Position numbers and translations under genes: made by a program. The notes under the pieces are model-generated. The model was given only the letters and a program-made list of their open reading frames with translations. It ran no database searches and was not told where the DNA came from. 64,000 nt of DNA from contig NZ_AP023360.1 in the NCBI RefSeq assembly GCF_018326265.1, positions 3,091,501 to 3,155,500 of the forward strand. Direction: 5' to 3'. Source of the stretch: Catellatospora sp. IY07-71 (lineage in GTDB: Bacteria > Actinomycetota > Actinomycetes > Mycobacteriales > Micromonosporaceae). Positions 57,591-64,000 of this stretch are shown here, piece after piece (the first letter of the stretch is position 1; each line of letters begins with the position of its first letter).

Positions 57591-57622
57591 AAGCCGCGCA
57601 CCCTGCGGACCGCGGTGGTTAA

Positions 57623-57666
57623 GAAGGGCACCTTCCTCTACGCAAGGCGTTAAGAAGGTGCCCTTC
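57623..57666. repeat. H repeat copy 3 (13-bp arms)
   Basis: Arms 57623-57635 and 57654-57666 share GAAGGGCACCTT with copies 1 and 2; arms are shorter because of point changes. It lies seven bases beyond the stop of the MFS gene and could terminate it. Confidence 0.8.
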
Positions 57667-57673
57667 CTTCCGC

Positions 57674-58996
57674 TCAGGACGTGGGGTGGGCGAGTGCGGG
57701 GCGGAGGGCGGCGAGCAGGCGGGCGGCGGCCACGGCGGTGCCGAGGGCGATGGTGAGCACGGCTGAGAGCAGCAGCGTGGGCTGGGCGCCGAGCGCGGAC
57801 ACCGCGGGACTGCCGGCCAGCACGCCGAGCGCGGTCGCCGGGAGGGTGAGCGCGGTACGCGTGGCCAGCACCTGGCTGAGCAGGTGCGGCGGGCTGGTGC
57901 GCTGGAACAGCGCGGTGCAGATCGCGGTGAACGGGCCGTAGATCAGGCCGCCCACGGCCAGGCCGAGCAGCCCGGCCCACGCGGTGCGGGTCAGCGCGAG
58001 CGGCAGCAGCGCCGCGCCCCACCCGGCGATGATCACGACGACCACCGTGGACAGGCGCAGGTGACGCAGCAGCCCCGCACCGAGCCCGCCGACGACCGAG
58101 CCGACGCCGAACGCGGTCCAGTACGCGCCGAGCAGGGTGGGTGCGCCGTGCAGGTCGTGCGCGACCTAGATGGGCAGGGCCACCTCGACCGGCCCGTACA
58201 GGAAGAAGAAGACGCAGGTGACGGCGAGCAGGCCGAGCAGCCGGGGCTGCCGCCGGATGACGCGCCACCCTGCGGCCGCCTGCCGCTCAGGCTCCGCCGG
58301 GGCGGCCGGGGCGGTCAACCGGCGGCCGGTGACGGTCGCGGCGCTGATCGCGAGGATCGCGAAGCTCGCCGCGTCGATGCCGATCACCCAGCCGGGCCCG
58401 GCGAACGCGGCCACGACTCCGGCCAGCGTCGGGCCGACCAGCACCGCGGCCTGCTGCAACGTCGAGATCAGCGCGTTGCCGGCGAGCTGCTCCTCCTCGG
58501 GGAGCAGTTCGGCGACCAGCGTGTAGGTGCCCGCGCTGCCCCAGGCGTGCAGCAGCGACGATCCGGCCAGCAGCAGCACGTATCCCAGGGCGCTCAGGTG
58601 GCCGGTTACGGCGAGCACCGCGATCGTGCCCAGGGCGAGGGCGCGCAGGGTGGCGTCGAGGGTGACCAGCCGGGCGCCGCTGAACCGCCGCACGAACCGG
58701 CTGAACAGGGCCGCGCCGAGGGTCGCGGGCAGGGCGTACGCGGCCACGGCCAGTCCGGTCCACACGGCGGCCTGCGGTCCGGGCACGAGCTGCACGGCCA
58801 GCCAGGCCACCGCGACCATGCTCATGCCGTCGCCGAGCGACGAGGCCGCGACGCCGGGCAGGATCCGGCGCAGCTGCGGCTGGCGCAGCACCGGGGCGTA
58901 CGTGCGCAGATGGCTTCGGGCCTCGCTCGCGCGGCGGGCCCGGGGCGCCGCCGCCTCCTCGGCGGAGGCGGTGGCGCGCACCGGGGACTCGCTCAT
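57674..58996 (-). pseudogene. MFS transporter interrupted by an in-frame stop
   Basis: The ATG at 58996 opens a 12-helix MFS protein (PVLRQPQLRRILPGVAASSLGDGMSMVAVAWLAVQL, FSRFVRRFSGARLV, ELLPEEEQLAGNALISTLQQAAVLVGPTLAG). The frame stops at TAG 58166-58168 after EVALPI, and the same frame continues immediately as VAHDLHGAPTLLGAYWTAFGVGSVVGGLGAG through the last helices to 57674. A tyrosine codon TAC changed to TAG would explain it. Without readthrough the product lacks about the last four helices. Macrolide-exporter-like by pattern. Confidence 0.85.
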
Positions 58997-59023
58997 GGCG
59001 GTTCTCCTTGTCCGGAAGGGGTT

Positions 59024-59383
59024 TCAGTTGTCCTGGAGCAGGCCGAGCACGTTGCCGTCGGGGTCGGTGACGGTGGCCACCAGGCGGCCGCCGCCGACGT
59101 CGTGGGCGGCCTCCCGGACGGTGGCGCCCGCGGCGGTGACCTCGGCGAGCTTCACCGCGAGGTCCGGCACGTGCCAGTAGGTCACCGGCGAGGTCATGCC
59201 CTGCGGGCCGCCGCCGGGCACCAGCCCGATGTGCTGACCGGCGACGTCGAACCCGACGTAGAAGGTGCCGTCGGTCTGCGGCGCGACGCCGAGCAGCGCG
59301 GCGTACACGGCCTTGGCCGCGGCGAGGTCCGACACCGGGTGCAGCACGGTCCGGGCGCCCTGGGTGGGGGAAGAGCCGTTCAT
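59024..59383 (-). CDS. VOC-family protein
   Basis: 119 residues: TVLHPVSDLAAAKAVYAALLGVAPQTDGTFYVGFDVAGQHIGLVP and VTYWHVPDLAVKLAEVTAAGATVREAAHDVGGGRLVATVTDPDGNVLGLLQ, two glyoxalase-fold modules. The C-terminal D-P-D-G-N-V-L-G-L is common in VOC proteins associated with antibiotic or stress genes. It lies 27 bases upstream of the MFS gene and may share its transcript. Confidence 0.88.
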   Translation of the reverse strand: MNGSSPTQGARTVLHPVSDLAAAKAVYAALLGVAPQTDGTFYVGFDVAGQHIGLVPGGGPQGMTSPVTYWHVPDLAVKLAEVTAAGATVREAAHDVGGGRLVATVTDPDGNVLGLLQDN

Positions 59384-59505
59384 CGTTCACTCCTTGCTCG
59401 TGGGCTTTCTGAACTGGTCACAGCATTTCGCCGGAGGGGGTGCCGCCACATCCGTGCCGACCACGGAACCGGCCACGGACCGGCGCACGGAGCGGGTACG
59501 CGAGA

Positions 59506-62310
59506 ATGGATCGTGTGACGGTGACGGTGGACATCTCAGCCCGTGAAGCCGAAGTGCTGACGCTGCTCGGCGAGCACCTCAGCAACGCCGAGATCGGCGC
59601 CCGGCTGTTCATCTCCGTACGCACCGTGGAGAGCCACGTCTCATCGCTGCTGCGCAAGCTGGAGGTGGCCGACCGGCGGGCCCTGGCCCAGCGCGCCGCC
59701 GAGCTGGCCGGTCCCGGCCGCGCGCAGCCCGCGCCGGTCCTGCCCACCCCGCTGACCTCGTTCGTGGGCCGTGCGCAGGAGCGCGCCGAGCTTGCCGACC
59801 TGCTCAAGAACCAGCGGCAGGTGACCGCGCTCGGGCCGGGCGGTGTCGGCAAGACCCGGCTCGCGCTCACCGTGGCCGCGCAGGTCGCGGGGGAGTATCC
59901 CGACGGGGTCTGGTTCGTGGACCTGGTGTCGGTCACCGACCCGGGCGCGTGCGTGGTCGCCGGTGCGGTCGCGTCGGCGCTGGGCCTCGGCGAGCAGCCC
60001 GGCCGGGCCATGGACGAGTCCGTCGTGGCCACCCTGGCCGACCGGCACGCGCTGCTCATCCTCGACAACTGCGAGCAGGTGCGCGACGGGGTGGCCCCGT
60101 TCCTGGAGCGGCTGCTGGCCGGCGCGCCCCGGGTGACGGTGCTGGCCACCAGCCGCGCCCGGCTCATGGTGCCGTTCGAGCGGGTGTATCCGGTGCCGCC
60201 GCTGTCGCTGGCCGAGGACGGCGATTCGGACGCGGTCGCGCTGTTCCTGGACCGGGCCGGGGCCGTGGGCCTGTCACCGGATCCCGCGCAGCACGAGCGC
60301 ATCGCGCAGGTGTGCGCCCGGCTGGACGGCATGGCCCTGGCCATCGAGCTGGCCGCCGCCCGGCTGCCCACGCTCGGGCTGGACGGGCTGACCGCGGCGC
60401 TGGCCGACCCGCTGCGCATGCTGGCCGGGGGCTCGCGGGCCGACGAGCGGCACCGGTCCGTACGCGCCGCGCTGGACTGGAGCTACTCGCTGCTGGACCC
60501 CGCCGACCGGGCGCTGCTGGCGCGGGTGTCGGTGTTCGTGGCCCCGTTCACCGTCGGCGCGGCGGCGCAGACGGCCGGCACCGACTTCGCCGACGCGGCC
60601 GACGGGCTGGCCCGGCTGGCCGAGCAGAGCCTGCTCACGGTCACCCCGGCCGCGGGCGGCACCCGCTACCGGGCGTTGGAGACGGTCCGGCAGTACGGCA
60701 CGCAGCGCCTGGCCGACACCGGTGAGCTGGACGCCGCCCGCGCCCGGCACCTGCGCTGGTGCCAGGACGCCGCCGCGGAGCTGGCCGTGGTCCGCGAGGA
60801 CTGGCGGGTCCGGTTCGACCAGGCCGCCGACGACTTCCGGGCCGCCCTGGCCTGGGCGGTGGAGCGGCCCGAGCAGCGCGCGAACGTGTACGACCTCGCG
60901 CGGCGCATGGCCGAGCTGACGTTCACCCGCACCTACGTCGGGGAGTCGCAGCTGCGCTTCGAGCAGGCGGCCGCGTTCGCCGACGACCCGGCCGCCGCCG
61001 CCGAGCTGCTGCGCCGCGCCGCCGCCGTGGCGGGCTGCCGGATGCGCGGCGACGACATGTACCGGCTGCACCGCGCCGCCGCCGAGGTCGCGCTGGCCGT
61101 CGGGCAGCCCGCCCGTGCCGCCGCCGACCTGGCCACGGCCGGTAACAACAGCTACCGGTTCTGGAGCAAGTTCGAGACGCTGCCGCCCCGCGACGAGGTG
61201 CTCGGGCTGATCACCCGGGCGGGGGAGCTGTCCGGGGACGACCCGGCGGCCCTGGCGGCGGTCGCGCTGGCCGAGGCCGGGGTGCTCGCCGACGCGTACG
61301 GGGCCGCGCAGGGCCCGGCCGTAAACACCGTCGCGGAGACGGTCGAGCGCGCCGAGCGGGCCGTGGAGCTGGCCCGGCGCACCGGCGACCCGCTGGCCGA
61401 GTCGGCCGCGCTCGACGCGCTCACCGGCTCGCGCAGCTGGTCCGGCGACACGTTCGGGGCGGCGGCCACCGCCCGGCGGCGCATCGAGCTGCTCGCGTCC
61501 CAGCCGGTGACCCCGGAGGTCACCCACGAGCTGCTCGACGCGCTCGGCAACGCCACCGAGGCCGCCCTCGGTGCGGGCGACCTGGCCGCCGCCCGCCGCT
61601 GGGGGCGGCAGCTGGCCGACCACCCGCTGCTGGCCGAGGTCGGGCACCGGGCAACCAGCTGGCTGCTGGTCACCGACGCGATGGCGGGCGACGTCGGCGA
61701 GACGCTCGCCCTGGCCGACCGCTTCCTGGAGGCGTGGGAGCGCAACGGCCGCCCCGCCCGGTCCGTGCTCGGCCCGGCGGTGGCCGCGATCTCGATGGTC
61801 CACTCGCTGCGTGGCGACGACGCCGCCCGCCGCGAGTGGGACGAGATCATGGGGCAGCTCGGTGCGCCGCCGGAGCACGTCTACGGCTACGGCGCGGTGT
61901 ACGACGCGATCTGGTCGCTCCACGAGGGACGGCCGGAGCAGGCGCTGGAGCGGATGGCGCCCGAGCCCGCAGACGTGTGGAAGTGGGTCTGCTGGATCTG
62001 GCTGCACTGGTACGCCGCGCTGCGGGCCGAGGCCGCCGTGCTCGCCGGGCGTCCGGACGCCGCCGCGCGGCTGGCCGCGGCGCGCAAGGCCGTCGACGGG
62101 AACCCGGTCGCGGGCGCCATCGTCGAGCGGGCCCAGGCGCTGCTGGACGGGGACGCCGGGGGGCTGCTCGCCGCGGCGGCCGCGTTCGAGGCGGCGGGCT
62201 GCCGCTACCAGTGGGCGCGGACCCTGGTGCTCGCGGGCGGCGAGCACGCCGGACGCGCCGCCGCCGCACTGTCCGAACTGGGCCTCGCCCCGATGGCGCC
62301 GCGCCGCTGA
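59506..62310 (+). CDS. LuxR-type regulator with NB-ARC ATPase, N-terminal HTH
   Basis: 934 residues from the ATG at 59506. Residues 1-65 are a LuxR HTH (ISAREAEVLTLLGEHLSNAEIGARLFISVRTVESHVSSLLRKLEVADRRAL). An NB-ARC/STAND ATPase follows: Walker A GPGGVGKTRLAL, Walker B ALLILDNCEQV, TSRARL sensor, and the winged part WSYSLLDPADRALLARVSVF. The last 500 residues are helical tetratricopeptide-like repeats. In most LuxR-STAND regulators (MalT/LAL) the HTH is C-terminal; here it is N-terminal. It should activate a nearby operon upon ligand-driven ATP-dependent oligomerisation. Confidence 0.9.
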   Translation: MDRVTVTVDISAREAEVLTLLGEHLSNAEIGARLFISVRTVESHVSSLLRKLEVADRRALAQRAAELAGPGRAQPAPVLPTPLTSFVGRAQERAELADLLKNQRQVTALGPGGVGKTRLALTVAAQVAGEYPDGVWFVDLVSVTDPGACVVAGAVASALGLGEQPGRAMDESVVATLADRHALLILDNCEQVRDGVAPFLERLLAGAPRVTVLATSRARLMVPFERVYPVPPLSLAEDGDSDAVALFLDRAGAVGLSPDPAQHERIAQVCARLDGMALAIELAAARLPTLGLDGLTAALADPLRMLAGGSRADERHRSVRAALDWSYSLLDPADRALLARVSVFVAPFTVGAAAQTAGTDFADAADGLARLAEQSLLTVTPAAGGTRYRALETVRQYGTQRLADTGELDAARARHLRWCQDAAAELAVVREDWRVRFDQAADDFRAALAWAVERPEQRANVYDLARRMAELTFTRTYVGESQLRFEQAAAFADDPAAAAELLRRAAAVAGCRMRGDDMYRLHRAAAEVALAVGQPARAAADLATAGNNSYRFWSKFETLPPRDEVLGLITRAGELSGDDPAALAAVALAEAGVLADAYGAAQGPAVNTVAETVERAERAVELARRTGDPLAESAALDALTGSRSWSGDTFGAAATARRRIELLASQPVTPEVTHELLDALGNATEAALGAGDLAAARRWGRQLADHPLLAEVGHRATSWLLVTDAMAGDVGETLALADRFLEAWERNGRPARSVLGPAVAAISMVHSLRGDDAARREWDEIMGQLGAPPEHVYGYGAVYDAIWSLHEGRPEQALERMAPEPADVWKWVCWIWLHWYAALRAEAAVLAGRPDAAARLAAARKAVDGNPVAGAIVERAQALLDGDAGGLLAAAAAFEAAGCRYQWARTLVLAGGEHAGRAAAALSELGLAPMAPRR

Positions 62311-62353
62311 CCTGCGTGTGCCATCCGCCGCGGAGGGCCTTGCGCGATAACTC

Positions 62354-62367
62354 TATCTAGGTAGATA
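62354..62367. promoter_or_regulatory. Operator before second PadR gene
   Basis: TATCTA-GG-TAGATA palindrome nine bases before the PadR start codon; a likely autoregulatory site. Confidence 0.6.
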
Positions 62368-62375
62368 TTAGTTGC

Positions 62376-62702
62376 ATGGTACGCGTACGACAGCCCTCAC
62401 CGCAGACCGCGGCCGTGCTCGCCGCCCTCGCCGCAGCGGGCGACGGCTGGAGCCACGGCTACGACCTGTGCCGTGCCCTCGGCCTGAAAGCGGGCACCGT
62501 CTACCCGATCCTCATCCGCCTCGCCGAACGCGGGCACGTGGACACCTCCTGGGAGACCGATCCGCCGCGCGGCCGCCCGCCCCGCCACCTCTACCGGCTC
62601 AGCACCGCGGGCGCCGAGCTCGCCCGCTCCCTCGCCGCCTCGGCCCAGGCCGCCGACAGCGCCACCCCAGGCACCGCCCGGCTCGCGCCGCGCACGGCCT
62701 GA
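62376..62702 (+). CDS. PadR-family regulator
   Basis: 108 residues. QPSPQTAAVLAALAAAGDGWSHGYDLCRALGLKAGTVYPILIRLAERGHVDTSWETDPPRGRPPRHLYRLSTAGAELA is the PadR winged helix. It precedes a multi-helix membrane protein on the same strand, the same regulator/membrane-protein layout seen at 56.1-57.4 kb. Confidence 0.9.
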   Translation: MVRVRQPSPQTAAVLAALAAAGDGWSHGYDLCRALGLKAGTVYPILIRLAERGHVDTSWETDPPRGRPPRHLYRLSTAGAELARSLAASAQAADSATPGTARLAPRTA

Positions 62703-62744
62703 CCTTCGACCGCCCGCCCCACCCCTGCCGTTCGGAGGCTCCCG

Positions 62745-63986
62745 ATGCTCGAATTCCTGCTCTTCCTGGTGGTGTTCATCCCGGCGCCGCTGCTCGCGGT
62801 CATCCTGCTCGCCGTGCGGCTGCGCGGTGCCGTACGCGACGGCGGCTTCGGCGGTCTCGGCCCCCGCACCGTGGCCGCACTGCGCGCCGGCACCCGGTGT
62901 CCCGTCTGGCGAGCGCTGGCCACGGTCACCGTCGCGGCCGCGGTCCTCACCGCCGCGCTGGAACAGGCCTATCTCGCCTCGGTCGCGAGCGGACCGGGCT
63001 GGGGCACCGACGTGGCACTGCTCGCCGTGGTGCTCGGGCTGCTGGCCTCGCTCGCCTGCGGCGCACTCGCCGCGCTGGCCGGGGCCACCGTGGCGCGCGC
63101 TCGCGGCTTCGGCGCCGGGACCGTCGCCGGGCTGCTCGCTCTCGCCGCCGTCGCCATCGGCGCCACGGCCGCGCACCTGCCGCTGTACGCGGTGTACCGC
63201 GCCGACCCGGCGAGCTTCCCTACCGTGGCCAACCTCGCGGAAGGCGACCTGCTCATCCCGTTCCAGGTGTTCCTCGCCTCGCTGATCTGGTCACTGCCCT
63301 GGCCGGTGCTCGGCGCGGCCTACGGCGCCCGCAGGGTGCCCACCGGCGACCGGCCCGCCACCCGCGACCTCTGGCAGGTGCTGCTCGACCTGGCCACCAC
63401 TGATCTGCCCGAGAGCCGGGCGGCTTGGGGTGCGGCACTGCGCGCCGAACTCGCCGCGATCGAGCCGCCTGCCGAGCGCCGCAGATTCGCCCTCGGTGGC
63501 GTGTGGACGGCGCTGCGGACCGGGCGGGCGCGGGGTGCCTGGGTGCCCGCCCTCGGCGTGGCCGTCGTCGCGGCCGCGAGCATGTTCGCCGCGTCCCGCT
63601 GGTCACTGGCGTATAACCGCGGCGGCATCCTGAGCTACTGGATCGGTGTGCCGACCACCCTGCTGTTCGTGGTCACCATCGCCACGGCCTGGCGGCACCG
63701 GTCCTTCGGCGTGGCGCTGCGCACCGGTGCCCTGGCCGGGCTCGCGGCCATGCCGGCGGTGCTCGCCGTCAGCATCCCCGAGTCCGTGGTCTGGTTCCAC
63801 CGGCGGGCCGGTTACCTGAGCACCGGCGACGCGGTGCCACCGACCTGGCAGGACGCCGTCAACGACGTGCTGCGGCCGGAATTCCTCCTCGCCATGGTCG
63901 TCTTCTGGGTGATCGGGGCGGTCAGCGGCGCGGGTCTCGGCGCCGCGCTGGCCCGCCTGCGTACCCCCGGTGTGGTCGGCAGCTGA
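62745..63986 (+). CDS. Multi-pass membrane protein, PadR-associated
   Basis: 413 residues. About nine hydrophobic segments (LEFLLFLVVFIPAPLLAVILLAVRL, ALATVTVAAAVLTAALEQAYLA, LLAVVLGLLASLACGALAALAG, LSYWIGVPTTLLFVVTIATA, FLLAMVVFWVIGAVSGAGLGAAL), with a cytoplasmic region in the middle (LPESRAAWGAALRAELAAIEPPAERRRFALGGVWTALRTG) that is reminiscent of permease-like proteins next to PadR genes. No catalytic motif. Its stop is just inside the window. Confidence 0.8.
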   Translation: MLEFLLFLVVFIPAPLLAVILLAVRLRGAVRDGGFGGLGPRTVAALRAGTRCPVWRALATVTVAAAVLTAALEQAYLASVASGPGWGTDVALLAVVLGLLASLACGALAALAGATVARARGFGAGTVAGLLALAAVAIGATAAHLPLYAVYRADPASFPTVANLAEGDLLIPFQVFLASLIWSLPWPVLGAAYGARRVPTGDRPATRDLWQVLLDLATTDLPESRAAWGAALRAELAAIEPPAERRRFALGGVWTALRTGRARGAWVPALGVAVVAAASMFAASRWSLAYNRGGILSYWIGVPTTLLFVVTIATAWRHRSFGVALRTGALAGLAAMPAVLAVSIPESVVWFHRRAGYLSTGDAVPPTWQDAVNDVLRPEFLLAMVVFWVIGAVSGAGLGAALARLRTPGVVGS

Positions 63987-64000
63987 CCGCACCACGGCGG

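Noticed and set aside
2967-57666. CRISPR array
   Set aside because: The repeats are isolated palindromes tens of kilobases apart with no regular spacers, and no cas gene is present.

Overview
The window is very GC-rich DNA from a sporulating actinobacterium, most likely a member of the Micromonosporaceae or a close relative. The evidence is the base composition, the frequent GTG starts, 4-nt ATGA/GTGA operon overlaps, an ssgB sporulation gene, a cvn conservon, and many SigE-family and ECF41 sigma factors. The genus cannot be fixed from the sequence alone.

Layout. 1-4.8 kb: a partial sigma-associated membrane protein, then two divergent secreted plant-polysaccharide hydrolases with ricin-type lectin tails (a GH12 endoglucanase and a frameshifted GH26-like enzyme). 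5-8.6 kb: small membrane proteins, a tRNA Val-Cys-Gly cluster, a CapA-like lipoprotein, a second tRNA-Gly copy and the RNA 2'-phosphotransferase kptA. 8.7-17.6 kb: two sigma/anti-sigma-like pairs flank a NYN/GNAT pair and a cvnA-B-C-D conservon (sensor kinase-like, roadblock, DUF742, GTPase). 17.7-19 kb: a GT4 glycosyltransferase. 19.1-26.6 kb: a five-gene operon (SWIM protein, DUF5691, MoxR-type AAA+ ATPase, DUF5682, VWA protein), which is the best candidate here for a coherent but uncharacterised system. 26.8-28 kb: a PGPGW membrane protein and ssgB.

28.26-36.46 kb is a decayed actinomycete integrative and conjugative element (AICE) sitting in a tRNA-Val(CAC) gene. It has a 75-bp direct repeat (attL/attR), 20-bp repeats just inside both ends that could be recombinase arm sites, an integrase reduced to its C-terminus, a Rep fragment fused to it, a TraB/FtsK fragment cut at its Walker A motif, a frameshifted DUF2637 (Spd-like) gene, an excisionase-like gene, and an intact, lower-GC LRR-Roc-COR (ROCO) GTPase of about 900 residues that looks like recently acquired cargo.

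36.6-51.4 kb is a series of small regulator/effector modules: MFS exporter, VOC and GNAT proteins, a frameshifted LysR gene, DUF4097 opposite a two-HTH MarR-type regulator, DUF3291, ArsR-like and TetR regulators, an alpha/beta hydrolase, a quinone oxidoreductase, ECF41 sigma with an NDH-2-like flavoprotein, DoxX opposite HxlR, a GGCT-fold protein, and an HTH/DUF6036 toxin-antitoxin-like pair with a frameshifted toxin. 51.5-55.5 kb is a siderophore ABC uptake operon (binding protein, two FecCD permeases, ATPase) behind a strong IdeR/DmdR-type iron box. 56-64 kb holds PadR-controlled membrane proteins, an MFS gene with an internal stop codon, a VOC protein, a large LuxR-type NB-ARC regulator, and a second PadR/membrane-protein pair.

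Three families of dispersed palindromes recur in intergenic DNA (called H, G and P below). Two H copies each sit next to a G copy in mirror-image order, which suggests a composite non-coding element. Several conserved genes carry single-base lesions, often in G/C runs, so either gene decay or sequence error must be considered.
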